Below are positions 9,603 through 19,752 of a stretch of 64,000 nt of DNA, piece by piece; positions within the stretch are counted from its first letter, which is position 1, and every line of letters begins with the position of its first letter. A program made the position numbers and the translations under genes. The DNA is taken from positions 124,001-188,000 of the forward strand of contig CALXMF010000002.1 in the NCBI GenBank assembly GCA_944389415.1. The letters run 5' to 3'. Source of the DNA: an uncultured Spirochaetota bacterium (lineage in GTDB: Bacteria; Spirochaetota; Spirochaetia; Treponematales; Treponemataceae). The notes beneath the pieces were generated by a model, which searched no databases, was not told the DNA's origin, and saw only the letters and a list, made by a program, of their open reading frames with translations.

Positions 9603-10196
9603 TCATTTCTCAAAATCAGTAATATGATTAGACAAGGGCTGAAAAGCAGCATTAAATTTTTTTTCTGCTCCCACAGAACTTGGTGGCCCATGCCCTGGCA
9701 TAATAATAACATCTTCCTGCTGAGATAAAAGCTTTGCTTCAATATTATTTATCAGTGTATGCCTTGCATAACTACTTGTCGTATCACCGATCATACCGGC
9801 AGTAATCGTATCACCTGTGAAAAGTGCTTGCCCAATTTTATACACAATTGAGTCAGCACTATGACCAGGAACAGACATATATCCAACACGAAGGCCAGCA
9901 ATCTGTAGCATACCATCATCTTTCAAAACCATTGTTTCTGATCCAGCAACCTCATAATCTGCAGCATAAATCTTAGGAGTATATATTTTACGAAGCACAG
10001 CAAGTCCACGCAAATGTGTCATATGACTATGAGTAATTAACACCGCAACAAGAGAATATGGTTCCCGTTCAATTTGTTCAAGTAATTCTGTTGTAACACG
10101 GCATGGATCAATAATCAGAGCCTGACGAGAATCTTCATTAGCAACCAGGTAACAATTAGAAAAACCATCCAAATTGAGATGAAAATAAATTTTCAT
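9603..10196 (-). CDS. MBL-fold hydrolase with an altered metal motif
   Basis: This 197-residue protein has the compact metallo-beta-lactamase fold of the glyoxalase II/YcbL type. Visible motifs are ITHSHMTHLRG (residues 55-64), VPGHSADS, LFTGDTI and MPGHGPP. The usual HxHxDH reads HSHMTH, so the Asp that binds the second metal is Thr60. The enzyme may therefore bind one metal or have a changed activity. Its start overlaps the pentapeptide gene by 4 nt, which makes a two-gene operon. Substrate unknown. Confidence 0.87.
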   Translation of the reverse strand: MKIYFHLNLDGFSNCYLVANEDSRQALIIDPCRVTTELLEQIEREPYSLVAVLITHSHMTHLRGLAVLRKIYTPKIYAADYEVAGSETMVLKDDGMLQIAGLRVGYMSVPGHSADSIVYKIGQALFTGDTITAGMIGDTTSSYARHTLINNIEAKLLSQQEDVIIMPGHGPPSSVGAEKKFNAAFQPLSNHITDFEK

Positions 10197-10825
10197 ATAG
10201 ACTCCTGATTATCGCGCTGAAAAAAAGCTTCTCGGGTATTTGACATGCGAAAAGAAACATTCACCTGTTCTACATCATAAAAGATCGTATTTTTTATATT
10301 ACAATTATGAAATGATGTATCAGTTAATTTCGCCTGAATAAATCGAGAATTATACAAATCAGAATCATCAAACGAAGACTGATACGCCGTTAGCCCGCAA
10401 AAATTATTATGTACTAAATCAGATCCCGTAAATAGAATATGGGAAAAAGTCGCTCCTGCAAATGATGTAAACTGCATATTTGATTGTAATAGACTACAAT
10501 CAGCAAACAAAGAAAAATCAAACATACACATACGCATACGACAACGCTCAGAATACAGATTACAAAATGTACAGTATTGAAAACAACACCCATAGAACCG
10601 TTTATCAGTCAAATCAATATCTGTAAAAATGAGACCAGATGCATTTAATCCAACTATTTTATCATGGGAACGAATATAATTATATATAGAGGATTTTATA
10701 CCATCAGGATCAGGAGAATGAGCAAGACAATAATTACGGTCTTCTGTAATATTACCATCTCGATCAAAACCGGATAATGCGGTAGACTGGCAAGATGGAC
10801 AGATACACATATTCTGGGTAAACAT
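10193..10825 (-). CDS. Pentapeptide-repeat protein with an N-terminal cysteine pair
   Basis: The 210-residue protein opens with CICPSC, which looks like half of a zinc site. From about residue 70 it contains a run of pentapeptide repeats of the A(D/N)LXX type, for example LYSERCRMRMCMF, ADCSLLQSNMQF and TSFAGATF. These form a right-handed square beta-helix. Such proteins often act as scaffolds or DNA mimics; no specific role can be read here. There is no ribosome site; a promoter TTGACT-17-TAACAT ends 6 nt before the ATG, suggesting a leaderless mRNA. The MBL gene overlaps its end by 4 nt. Confidence 0.88.
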   Translation of the reverse strand: MFTQNMCICPSCQSTALSGFDRDGNITEDRNYCLAHSPDPDGIKSSIYNYIRSHDKIVGLNASGLIFTDIDLTDKRFYGCCFQYCTFCNLYSERCRMRMCMFDFSLFADCSLLQSNMQFTSFAGATFSHILFTGSDLVHNNFCGLTAYQSSFDDSDLYNSRFIQAKLTDTSFHNCNIKNTIFYDVEQVNVSFRMSNTREAFFQRDNQESI

Positions 10826-10831
10826 AATAAT

Positions 10832-10871
10832 ATGTTAGGGCATTGCCTTGCTTTAGTCAAATGGTTATTAT
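10832..10871. promoter_or_regulatory. Interlocked divergent promoters between the pentapeptide and zinc-ribbon genes
   Basis: Leftward: TTGACT (10855-10860 on the minus strand), spacer 17, TAACAT (10832-10837), then 6 nt to the ATG at 10825. Rightward: TTGCCT (10843-10848), spacer 17, TATTAT (10866-10871), then 6 nt to the ATG at 10878. Each -35 lies inside the spacer of the other promoter, so the two should exclude each other. Both predict transcription starting at or near the A of the ATG. Confidence 0.6.
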
Positions 10872-10877
10872 ACAAAT

Positions 10878-11168
10878 ATGTGTTGGAAATGCGGAACCCC
10901 GATTGCATCAGATGAAGTGCTTAGCCGTTCAGCGATATGCTCAATTTGCGGTGAATATCTTCATAGTTGTAAAAATTGTACTTTTTATGAACCAGGAGCT
11001 CATTATGATTGTCATGAGACAATTGATATATCTGTTTCTGATAAAGAGACCGCAAATTTCTGTGAATATTTTTCACCATGTAGAATGTTTAATAAACAAA
11101 AACATCGTGTGCTTTCTGATGATGTACAGAAAGCCCGTAATGCATTTGAGCAATTATTTTCAAATTAA
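10878..11168 (+). CDS. Small zinc-ribbon protein
   Basis: This 96-residue cytosolic protein is rich in cysteine: CWKCGTP (2-5), CSICGEYLHSCKNC, DCHE and NFCEYFSPC. The pattern suggests two or more zinc sites, as in small zinc-ribbon proteins of unknown function. It lacks a ribosome site and has TATTAT 6 nt before the ATG. murI starts 5 nt after its stop, so the two genes are co-transcribed. No catalytic motif is visible. Confidence 0.82.
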   Translation: MCWKCGTPIASDEVLSRSAICSICGEYLHSCKNCTFYEPGAHYDCHETIDISVSDKETANFCEYFSPCRMFNKQKHRVLSDDVQKARNAFEQLFSN

Positions 11169-11173
11169 TTCAT

Positions 11174-11971
11174 ATGGCTGTTGATTTTGCATTTATCGAT
11201 TCGGGTACGGGTGGAATCCCATATATGAATTTACTGCGGGCGGAATGCCCTGACGCACAATGTATTTATCTTGCTGATACAGCGCATTTTCCGTACGGCA
11301 CGAAAACAGTCAACGAAATAATTTCCTGTGCGAAAGAAACAGTGGAGAAACTTATTTCTTTATTTGCACCGCACACAATTATTATTGCCTGTAATACAAT
11401 ATCAGTCACGGCATTAACAGAACTACGAAATACCTTCCCTAATACTTTATTTGTCGGAACAGTACCAGCTATAAAACAAGCCGCTGCCGTCACTAAAAAT
11501 CACATTATAGGACTGCTTGCAACTGATAGAACAATCTCAGATCCATATACAGATAATCTTATCACTACTTTTGCCAGAAAATGCACTGTATTAAAAAGAG
11601 CAGATGCAAAATTAGTTAATTTTATTGAACACCAGTATTTTAATTCTTCTGAACAAGAACGCATAGCAGCAATAAAGCCGGCTGTTGATTTTTTTATCAG
11701 CGGCGGCGCTGATAAAATTATACTTGGTTGTACCCATTTTATTCATGCAGCCACAGAAATACAAACTGCAGCTGGTAATATGATTCAGATTATCGACTCA
11801 AGAGATGGAGTTATTCGCCAGGCTCTTAAAATCAGTGGTCGAGAGCCTTCTCCTCACGCAAAAATAGTTGCAAGCAAATTTTATATAAGTGGATACGCTA
11901 ATATTGAAGAAACAAACTATTATCAAGAACTCAGCAATAAATTTAATCTCATCTGGGCTGGGAGTATCTGA
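11174..11971 (+). CDS. murI: Glutamate racemase
   Basis: MurI converts L-glutamate to D-glutamate for peptidoglycan. The 265-residue length is normal. Both catalytic cysteines are present, C73 in ACNTIS and C186 in GCTHF, as is the N-terminal FIDSGTGG that holds the first catalytic aspartate. The upstream zinc-ribbon gene is only 5 nt away, and no clear ribosome site precedes the ATG, so translation may be coupled. Confidence 0.95.
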   Translation: MAVDFAFIDSGTGGIPYMNLLRAECPDAQCIYLADTAHFPYGTKTVNEIISCAKETVEKLISLFAPHTIIIACNTISVTALTELRNTFPNTLFVGTVPAIKQAAAVTKNHIIGLLATDRTISDPYTDNLITTFARKCTVLKRADAKLVNFIEHQYFNSSEQERIAAIKPAVDFFISGGADKIILGCTHFIHAATEIQTAAGNMIQIIDSRDGVIRQALKISGREPSPHAKIVASKFYISGYANIEETNYYQELSNKFNLIWAGSI

Positions 11972-12013
11972 AGCAAAAAGTAAATAAAAATAAAATAAAT
12001 CTTATGGAGATAT

Positions 12014-12931
12014 ATGTTAATTTTTTTTAAATACCATATTTCATGTTTGCAGATAGTTGTGTTAGCTACATTGTTACTGCCTATCGGTTATATATATTCC
12101 GCAGATCTCAGTTCAATTACACAACCAAGTATGCCGCAAACCCTCCTGAACTACACTGGTTCACCAGTAGAAATCTCAGAATACGAAGGCAAAAAACTAA
12201 ATGAATTAACACACAAACGAACAATAATATTTCAGAATGCACATGTAATTCAGGAAAAAACATTTGATTCTTCAGGCACTCTAAATCTGCAAACAGTCTA
12301 TTATTATTCTGATGATGGAAACCTGACACATATTGTAGGACTAGATGCTACAGGACAACAAAAATGGAAATATATTTATACCTATGATGAACAAAATAGA
12401 CTAACTGAAGAAACATCAATAGGTGCAAATAATATAATAGAATGGATAAAACAGACAACATATGATGATCAAGCTTCTACTATAGAGCGTCAAACAATAC
12501 AAAACAATGGAGAACTAACCTCTGTAGAGTCATTCACGTACAATCAAGATGGGAATATTACAGAAAGTATTACTCGTTATGGAGATGGACAATTACTTAA
12601 ACGAACTGTTTATACCTATTCAGCAAACGGTCTACTTTCGACTGAAATTCACTATGACAGTTCTGGTCCATATGAAATCGAAACTTATTCTTATCAACAG
12701 AATCTCCCTACACTAATCACCTGTACTAATAACAATGGACAAATAAAAAGCATAACTAAATTTACTTATGATGCGGATTCTCACCTGATAACATTGACAG
12801 AATTAAATCCTGATAACACAATACGGTCAAAAAAACAGTATATATATGATGCTTGGGGAAATCGGATCTGGATACAGGATGAGACTATTCAGACTCTGTT
12901 TGATATCACTTATAGCCAGGAATGCAATTAA
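12014..12931 (+). CDS. Secreted YD-repeat-like (RHS-type) protein
   Basis: The 305-residue protein has an N-terminal signal or anchor segment (about residues 10-30, LPIGYIYSADL) and then a series of repeats built around Y(T/S)YD, for example YIYTYDEQNRLTEE, FTYNQDGNITE, YTYSANGLL, FTYDADSHLIT and YIYDAWGNRIW. These match the YD/RHS repeat, which forms beta-sheet shells. It is far shorter than true RHS toxins and has no toxin domain. It starts behind GGAG, and the response-regulator gene follows after 1 nt, so it may be an envelope or sensory partner of that two-component system (inference). Confidence 0.8.
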   Translation: MLIFFKYHISCLQIVVLATLLLPIGYIYSADLSSITQPSMPQTLLNYTGSPVEISEYEGKKLNELTHKRTIIFQNAHVIQEKTFDSSGTLNLQTVYYYSDDGNLTHIVGLDATGQQKWKYIYTYDEQNRLTEETSIGANNIIEWIKQTTYDDQASTIERQTIQNNGELTSVESFTYNQDGNITESITRYGDGQLLKRTVYTYSANGLLSTEIHYDSSGPYEIETYSYQQNLPTLITCTNNNGQIKSITKFTYDADSHLITLTELNPDNTIRSKKQYIYDAWGNRIWIQDETIQTLFDITYSQECN

Positions 12932-12932
12932 C

Positions 12933-13661
12933 ATGGCGACCATATTACTTGTAGAAGATAATACGCTTATCAGAGAAGCTGTTGCCGGCTACTTACAGCT
13001 TGACGGACATAAAACAATTGAATTTGATGGTATTGAAGGAGTATTTGAGACTATCCAAAGAGGAGGCATAGATCTACTTATCCTTGATATTATGCTTCCA
13101 GACGGAAATGGCCTGACACTTGCACGATTAATACGATCTTCAGCAATAGATGCTGATATTCCAATTATTTTTTTGACGGCAAAAGACTCTGAATCGGATA
13201 GAATACTTGGTTTTGAACAAGGAGCAGATGATTATATTTGCAAGCCCTTTTCCGCAAAAGAATTGGTCCTGCGCGTACAGGCGTTACTGCGGAGAACACA
13301 AATACGAACTGCACAAACCGAAACACCCTTTCGAACATGGATATGTAATGAAAACACAGTATTCATGGATACAGATCGTCATCTGCTTACACTTAATGGA
13401 ATACAATGTAATTTAACAGGTGCAGAGTGGAAAATACTAGAACATCTCGCAAGACACGAAGGCCAAGTTATTTCTCGAGAACAGATTTTATCGGAATGCC
13501 TTAATTATTTTTACGAAGGATCAGAACGAACCGTTGATACACACATAGCCAATTTGCGTGCAAAGCTTGGAGGAGGCTGGATTACTACAGTTCGAGGGTA
13601 CGGATATCGTTTTGATGGTCAGAGAACACAAAACGATATAACATCTGGTACAGAGGCATGA
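12933..13661 (+). CDS. OmpR/PhoB-family response regulator
   Basis: The 242-residue protein has a receiver domain with the phosphorylated D52 (LILDIMLPDG) and conserved K84 (LTAKD), followed by a winged-helix DNA-binding domain (residues about 140-235, ending VRGYGYRFDG). The ATG at 12933 is preferred because the receiver begins there (MATILLVEDN). An upstream in-frame ATG would overlap the YD-repeat gene. Its stop overlaps the start of the kinase gene by 4 nt, so the two form a cognate pair. Confidence 0.95.
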   Translation: MATILLVEDNTLIREAVAGYLQLDGHKTIEFDGIEGVFETIQRGGIDLLILDIMLPDGNGLTLARLIRSSAIDADIPIIFLTAKDSESDRILGFEQGADDYICKPFSAKELVLRVQALLRRTQIRTAQTETPFRTWICNENTVFMDTDRHLLTLNGIQCNLTGAEWKILEHLARHEGQVISREQILSECLNYFYEGSERTVDTHIANLRAKLGGGWITTVRGYGYRFDGQRTQNDITSGTEA

Positions 13662-15073
13662 AGCAGAGTTTTTTTCAAAAAACTTTCTTGGGACAACTGG
13701 CCGTTGCAGCCGCAGTAATTGTTATTATGTCCGCCGTATTTTTTGTCGCCATTCGAGCTTCTATTTCAAGTTGGAATCTTGATAAAAAAGGGGATCTTGA
13801 AATTCTGTTGGAACAAGTTATTTCAAAGTCATACCGTTTAGAAGGAGGATTATCACCGACACAGATAGCATATGTTCTGCAACCTTATCTCACAGATTCT
13901 CTCTACATATATATTTTTGATACTGCAAAAAAACCAATATTACTCATGGAAAAGGGCAAACGAGTTGCACAATCAGAAGTTGAGGCGCATACAGGTTCGC
14001 TTTCTTCGTTTTTGGCATTCAATCCACCTGTAGCAATTCATGATGGAACAAAAGAAATTGCCTATATGGCTGTTGATAGTGCCGATTTTTTAGCATATAA
14101 AGCAAATCGCATGTTTCTATCAACAATGAAAAAAGCTATTCTCATTGGTGGAATAGGAGCAATTATATGTATTTTGTTTTTATCCCTAACATCGGCTTCT
14201 GCACTATCAAAAAAAACAACTGCGCTTGCAGATAGCATTGCGTTGTTTTCACCAGACAAAGAAACACATTTACCACAAGAAACAGGCCTTGAAGAATTTG
14301 ACCGCATAACAAAATCTGTTCAAACACTCCATCAACGCTTAAAAACAGAATCAAATCTCCGCAGACAGTGGATGCAAGATATATCACATGACCTACGGAC
14401 ACCAATTACTGCAGTACAAATGCAGCTTGAAGGCATGACAGATGGTGTTCTTCCCGCATCAAAAGAACGAATTCAAACATTATTCTCAGAGCTTAAACAC
14501 ATCGAACGGCTCGTTTGTAATCTGCAAGATTTGAGCAGATATGAATCGCCTGAAATGCAAATACATCGAACTTCTGTAGAACCAGCTTCATTTCTGAGTG
14601 ACATATTTGATAGATTTAGCTTTGCTGCAGGTATACAAGAGATTTCTTTCCTCTGTACAGAAGAACCTGATACAACAGGAGCACTAGCAAAGCCTTTCCA
14701 GGCAGATGAACTCCTTTTACAACGATGCGTTTCCAATATTGTGCAAAATGCACTTCAGCATACGGCAGCTCACGGAAATATCACAGTCACACTGTCACAA
14801 CAATACAAGGAAACACGTCGTTTTATTTGCATTCTTATCACAAATACAGGTACAATTTCAGACACAGATATACCATACATATTTGACCGACTATACAGAG
14901 GAGATAAATCACGAAGCTCCACGGGTTCCGGTTTAGGGCTCTCTATAGCACAAGCGATCATCACATTGCATGGCGGAACAATTACTGTTCACAATATACA
15001 ATCAAAAAATGATACACCACAACAAGTACAATTTACGATAAAAATACCTGCTGATGATATCTGCTATGAATAA
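13658..15073 (+). CDS. Membrane sensor histidine kinase
   Basis: The protein is 471 residues. One membrane helix (about 12-32) and a second (about 160-182) flank an extracytoplasmic sensor of about 125 residues. A HAMP-like linker, the dimerisation helix with H244 (DISHDLRTPI), and a HATPase domain follow, with an N box (IVQNALQH), G1-type sequence IPYIFDRLYRGD and GSGLGLSIAQAI. It should phosphorylate D52 of the regulator encoded just upstream. The signal is unknown. Confidence 0.95.
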   Translation: MKQSFFQKTFLGQLAVAAAVIVIMSAVFFVAIRASISSWNLDKKGDLEILLEQVISKSYRLEGGLSPTQIAYVLQPYLTDSLYIYIFDTAKKPILLMEKGKRVAQSEVEAHTGSLSSFLAFNPPVAIHDGTKEIAYMAVDSADFLAYKANRMFLSTMKKAILIGGIGAIICILFLSLTSASALSKKTTALADSIALFSPDKETHLPQETGLEEFDRITKSVQTLHQRLKTESNLRRQWMQDISHDLRTPITAVQMQLEGMTDGVLPASKERIQTLFSELKHIERLVCNLQDLSRYESPEMQIHRTSVEPASFLSDIFDRFSFAAGIQEISFLCTEEPDTTGALAKPFQADELLLQRCVSNIVQNALQHTAAHGNITVTLSQQYKETRRFICILITNTGTISDTDIPYIFDRLYRGDKSRSSTGSGLGLSIAQAIITLHGGTITVHNIQSKNDTPQQVQFTIKIPADDICYE

Positions 15074-15077
15074 AAAA

Positions 15078-15102
15078 AAGAGCTTTTAAAAGCTCTTTTT
15101 TT
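15078..15102. terminator. Bidirectional intrinsic terminator
   Basis: AAAAAGAGCTTTT is followed directly by AAAAGCTCTTTTT. This makes a stem with an A/T tract on both sides between the convergent kinase and leuS genes. Confidence 0.8.
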
Positions 15103-15116
15103 ATTCACAAATGCCG

Positions 15117-17759
15117 CTATTTTACAACAATATTTACAAGTTTGTCAGGAACAATTATCACTTTTACTAGATCTTTACCACTCATAAAACGTTTTGCACC
15201 TTCAGTTGCAAGAGCTGTTTTTTCTAGTACTTCACGGCTTGTTCCAACTGCCGCATCAAATTTATCACGAACTTTACCATTCACCTGCACTACAATTGTT
15301 TTATTATCATCAGTACAGAACTTCTCATCGAACATCGGCCACTGTTCATATGCAATTGTGTTATTATATCCAAGTTTTTCCCAAAGTTCTTCTCCCAAAT
15401 GCGGCGCATAACATGCAAGCATTTTCACAAAACCTTCCCAGATACTCCGCGGAATACTCTTAACCTTTGATACGTCACTGATAAATATCATCATTTGACT
15501 AATTGCCGTATTAAAATTAAGAGACGCTGTATCGGCGGTCACTTTTTTGACTGTTTTATGATAACTTTTACGCAAATCAGCAAGTTCTGGTAAGATGTCA
15601 CCTTCTAAAGAAATATCAGCTATCTCACGATTCGAAATAGCCCAAATTTTCTCAAGAAATCGGTTAACTCCTATCAGTCCCTGAGTACTCCATGGTTTTG
15701 ATACTTCAAGTGGCCCCATAAACATTTCATACATACGAACAGAATCTGCTCCATATTCGCGTATCACATCATCAGGATTGATAACATTTTTAAGAGATTT
15801 AGACATTTTCGCAATCACTCGTTCCAGCTTTTCACCTGTCGTAGTTTCTACAAATACATCAGGTGCCTGTTCAACTACTTGATCTGCAGGAACTAAAGTC
15901 TTATTAGCCCTTTGATAAGCAAACGAGGTAATCATTCCCTGATTAACCAACCGCTGAAAAGGTTCTTTTGAATTAACCAAACCTAAATCATATAATACTT
16001 TATGCCAAAATCTTGCATACAGCAAATGCAATACAGCATGCTCAGTACCACCAACATATAAATCAACTGGCATCCAATATTCAATTGCATTCTGAGACGC
16101 AAAATCTTTTGTATTATTCGGATCAAGATATCGCAAATAATACCAACATGACCCTGCCCATTGAGGCATAGTGTTTGTTTCACGTTTTGCCGGTCTACCA
16201 CATTTTGGACACTTCGTATTCACCCAGCTGTCAATGCCAGCAAGAGGACTTTCTCCAGTACCTGTCGGTTGATATGTTTTAACATTAGGAAGTTCCAAAG
16301 GCAAATCTTTTTCATCGAGCGGCACACAACCGCATTCCGGACAATGAACAAGAGGGATAGGTTCTCCCCAATAACGCTGACGGCTAAATACCCAATCACG
16401 AAGTTTATAATTAACGGCTTTTCTGCCTACACCTTTTTCAGAAAGCCACTTAATCATAGCAGGCTTAGTCTGTTCTGTATCCAAACCACTAAAATGACCG
16501 CTGTTTATAGTATAGCCGTACGCAGGTGTACACTCTGTTGCCTTAAACAATTCGGGATGCTCATTCTGAAGCTTCGTACAAACAGATTCCTCTTTCGCAG
16601 CCTGTTTGAGAATTTCGGGACCTCCAACAGCAGCAGTTTCTTCTTTAGAAGCAACAACCTTAATCACCGGCAAACCAAATTTTTGGGCAAATTCCCAGTC
16701 TCGCTCATCATGAGCAGGGACAGCCATAATAGCACCGGTGCCATAAGATGCTAAAATATAATCAGAAATCCAAATCGGTACAAGCTTGCCATTTACCGGA
16801 TTTACCGCATAAGAACCTGTGAAAACACCTGTTTTCTCTTTTGCCAGATCAGTACGTTCAAGATCACTCTTTTTCGCAGCCATCGATACATAATCAGCTA
16901 CAACACTTTCCTGCGCAGGAGTAGTAAGACGAGGTACCAGTTTATGTTCAGGTGCCACGACCATATATGTTGCACCAAAAAGTGTATCTGGTCGTGTCGT
17001 ATATACAACCAACTCTTCATGTGTCGGTTGACCATCAGCATCTGCAATTTTGAACGCAACTTCACCACCCTCACTTTTACCAATCCAGTTTTTTTGCATC
17101 AGTTTTACTGATTCTGGCCAGTCAAGATCGTCAAGATCTGCTAGAAGTCGCTCCGCATACGCAGTAATACGAAGTATCCATTGACGGATGGTTTTATGAG
17201 TAACAGGAGTTCCGCAGCGCTCGCATCGTCCTTCTTTCACTTCTTCATTTGCGAGACCTGTTAAACAGCTCGGACACCAGTTAATAGGCGTTTCTGCTTC
17301 ATACGCGAGGCCCTTTTTATATAGCTGTAAGAATATCCATTGCGTCCAGCGATAATATTCCGGAGCACATGTTTCAATCTCTCTATCCCAGTCGTATGAA
17401 AAACCGAACGCTTTTATCTGTTCAGTAAAATGCTGCATATTTGCAACAGTGGTAATTCGCGGATGCGTACCTGTTTTTATCGCATAGTTCTCAGCAGGAA
17501 GCCCAAATGCGTCATATCCCATTGGGTGTAATACATTATACCCATTCATGCGCAAATACCTGCAATAAATGTCAGTAGCTGTATACCCCTCAGGATGACC
17601 GACATGCAGCCCTTGTGCAGATGGATATGGGAACATGTCAAGAACATACCGTCGCTTATCACGGGGATAAGAAGGATCTTCTATTACTTTAAAAGTTTTG
17701 TGATTGTCCCAATATGCCTGCCACTTAGGTTCAATTTTATCAAATGGATATTTTGCCAT
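15117..17759 (-). CDS. leuS: Leucyl-tRNA synthetase
   Basis: LeuRS charges tRNA-Leu. The 880-residue protein has the HIGH-type motif ([15 protein letters not shown]), an editing domain, a zinc-like CPKC in the insertion, and KMSKS ([15 protein letters not shown]). Length is typical. The ATG at 17759 follows an AAGGA ribosome site. A tRNA-Leu gene lies elsewhere in the window (47974-48056). Confidence 0.98.
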   Translation of the reverse strand: MAKYPFDKIEPKWQAYWDNHKTFKVIEDPSYPRDKRRYVLDMFPYPSAQGLHVGHPEGYTATDIYCRYLRMNGYNVLHPMGYDAFGLPAENYAIKTGTHPRITTVANMQHFTEQIKAFGFSYDWDREIETCAPEYYRWTQWIFLQLYKKGLAYEAETPINWCPSCLTGLANEEVKEGRCERCGTPVTHKTIRQWILRITAYAERLLADLDDLDWPESVKLMQKNWIGKSEGGEVAFKIADADGQPTHEELVVYTTRPDTLFGATYMVVAPEHKLVPRLTTPAQESVVADYVSMAAKKSDLERTDLAKEKTGVFTGSYAVNPVNGKLVPIWISDYILASYGTGAIMAVPAHDERDWEFAQKFGLPVIKVVASKEETAAVGGPEILKQAAKEESVCTKLQNEHPELFKATECTPAYGYTINSGHFSGLDTEQTKPAMIKWLSEKGVGRKAVNYKLRDWVFSRQRYWGEPIPLVHCPECGCVPLDEKDLPLELPNVKTYQPTGTGESPLAGIDSWVNTKCPKCGRPAKRETNTMPQWAGSCWYYLRYLDPNNTKDFASQNAIEYWMPVDLYVGGTEHAVLHLLYARFWHKVLYDLGLVNSKEPFQRLVNQGMITSFAYQRANKTLVPADQVVEQAPDVFVETTTGEKLERVIAKMSKSLKNVINPDDVIREYGADSVRMYEMFMGPLEVSKPWSTQGLIGVNRFLEKIWAISNREIADISLEGDILPELADLRKSYHKTVKKVTADTASLNFNTAISQMMIFISDVSKVKSIPRSIWEGFVKMLACYAPHLGEELWEKLGYNNTIAYEQWPMFDEKFCTDDNKTIVVQVNGKVRDKFDAAVGTSREVLEKTALATEGAKRFMSGKDLVKVIIVPDKLVNIVVK

Positions 17760-17891
17760 ACCTATTTCCTTCTATAAAAATCACTACACAATCTATAAAA
17801 ATATCACCGCATTATAACACTACGAACTGCTCAAGACAAGCTTGAACAGAATACACTCAAACAACATCTGCCACAACATAACAAATACTAA

Positions 17892-19748
17892 TCATTCCCA
17901 TCCAAATGTTGCCGGTGGCTTATTTGTAATATCATAATAAACGCCATCTACATACGGCAGCGCGGCAATATCCCTAATAATCTTGTCGAGCAGATCACAA
18001 TCAATATGCGCGAAACGCGCAGTCATAACATCTTCTGAAACAACAGGGCGAAGTACAATACAACAATGATCAGCGCAAGAAGCAAATGGTAAATTGATCG
18101 TAAGATGTTGAAATATTTTATCATACCAACCAGAAGCATGGAGTACATTAAGCATAATTGCATCAACCTCCCTCGTCTGATCAAGGCGCTTTTTATCACA
18201 GTATCCTTCTTGAAGAACTGATTGAACACCCGGACGAGCAAATAGATGCACAACAATCCTATTAACGTCAGAAACAGTATTCGTAATAAAAGAAGAAGTC
18301 TGCTCCAATATGTTCCATGATGGATAATGGCACAGAAATCCTTGTTCATCCAAAGAAAATTTCAGCACTGCTGGGAAGCGGTATGTTCGAAAATCTCCCT
18401 GAACACCAACTGACTTCACAGGAAGCACATCTGTTGATACTGTACATCCCATACGTTCTGAGAGTGATAAGAGAGAAAGTTCTTTGCAAACAGAATTCAG
18501 TTCTGTTTCATCAATTGTTTCACCATCATGACAAAGGACATTAATTGACAGCCCTGGGCCGGGAAACGGATGCCGCATAACAAGTTTCCGATCAAGGCCC
18601 AATTTACGACCTATCAGACGAACTTCATCCTTATATAAATCTTTAAGGGGTTCAATAATCAAACCTTTTGCAATAAGCTTTTGAATACCATCAACCCGAT
18701 TATGATGAGTTTTTATCGTATGAGAATTTTTTGTACCACCAGACTCAATAATATCCGGATACAAAGTACCCTGTGCGAGCAGCCAATCATCTTCATTCAA
18801 GTGCAGTTTCGCTATAACTTCATTACGTACCGTTATAAAATTTTCACCAACGGCCATTCGTTTTTTCTGAGGATCAGTTTCATGATATATTGCCTTAAGA
18901 AAACTTTCTGATGCATCTTCAACAATGAAATTTGTAAATCCTGCTAAACGATATCTTTCTGTGATCTGTGCGCTTTCATTCTTACGCATAAAACCATTAT
19001 CTATATGTAAACCGAGAACTCTCTCCTGCCCTAATGCGCGATTCAATAGTGCAAATGCTACAGTAGAATCCACTCCACCTGAAAGAAACAACAATACTTT
19101 TTTATCTCGCGCATCACGTCTAATACTATCTAGAATTAAATCAAGGACCGTATCCTGATCCCAGTTTTTCTCCATTCCACAGTACAAAGCAAAATTTCTA
19201 AATAGCTGATCACCGCACAGCGTATCTTTTACTTCTGCATGAAACTGCAATCCAAACCGGCGACAGCTCAAATTTTGTACGGCCGCATATATACAATCTT
19301 TTGTTGAACCAACCGTCTCAAAACCAGCTGCTAGATGTGTAACCGCATCTTGATGACTCATCCATACCTGTGCAGGAAATTCAATTCCAGTAAAAAGAGG
19401 ACAAGAGTCTCCAGCCGCAGTTTTACTGAGCTGCGCAAATCCAAATTCACCGACCTCTGCACGTTCTACAGAACCGCCATATTCTTTGGCCATAAGCTGA
19501 TGACCATAACACAATCCCAATATAGGAATATCAAGAGACAATATTTGTGAATTAAATTCAGGAACTGTATCATCATATACAGAAGAAGGTCCGCCCGACA
19601 GTATAATACCTTTTACACCGGTAAACGAAGAAAGAGGTTCTGACGGTAACGCTATCTCTGAATAATATCCCTGTAACCGTAACCTCTTCGCAATCAAGTG
19701 CGCATATTGGCTGCCAAAGTCAAGCACTATAATCTTATCACGAATCAT
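17892..19748 (-). CDS. guaA: GMP synthase (glutamine-hydrolysing), long form
   Basis: GuaA aminates XMP to GMP. The glutamine amidotransferase domain has C80 (LGLCYGHQ). The ATP pyrophosphatase domain has SGGVDST, and the C-terminus ends DITNKPPATFGWE as in the family. The start is the ATG at 19748 with a GGAGGT ribosome site, giving 618 residues; an earlier in-frame ATG lies inside pyrG. It is about 100 residues longer than most bacterial GuaA, mainly around the dimerisation region, which is closer to the long form. pyrG ends 4 nt upstream, so CTP and GMP synthesis are co-transcribed. Confidence 0.96.
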   Translation of the reverse strand: MIRDKIIVLDFGSQYAHLIAKRLRLQGYYSEIALPSEPLSSFTGVKGIILSGGPSSVYDDTVPEFNSQILSLDIPILGLCYGHQLMAKEYGGSVERAEVGEFGFAQLSKTAAGDSCPLFTGIEFPAQVWMSHQDAVTHLAAGFETVGSTKDCIYAAVQNLSCRRFGLQFHAEVKDTLCGDQLFRNFALYCGMEKNWDQDTVLDLILDSIRRDARDKKVLLFLSGGVDSTVAFALLNRALGQERVLGLHIDNGFMRKNESAQITERYRLAGFTNFIVEDASESFLKAIYHETDPQKKRMAVGENFITVRNEVIAKLHLNEDDWLLAQGTLYPDIIESGGTKNSHTIKTHHNRVDGIQKLIAKGLIIEPLKDLYKDEVRLIGRKLGLDRKLVMRHPFPGPGLSINVLCHDGETIDETELNSVCKELSLLSLSERMGCTVSTDVLPVKSVGVQGDFRTYRFPAVLKFSLDEQGFLCHYPSWNILEQTSSFITNTVSDVNRIVVHLFARPGVQSVLQEGYCDKKRLDQTREVDAIMLNVLHASGWYDKIFQHLTINLPFASCADHCCIVLRPVVSEDVMTARFAHIDCDLLDKIIRDIAALPYVDGVYYDITNKPPATFGWE

Positions 19749-19752
19749 CACA

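Noticed and set aside
12014-12931. RHS toxin or polymorphic toxin system
   Set aside because: Only about 300 residues of YD-like repeats, no core-protease motif, no toxin tip and no immunity gene next to it.
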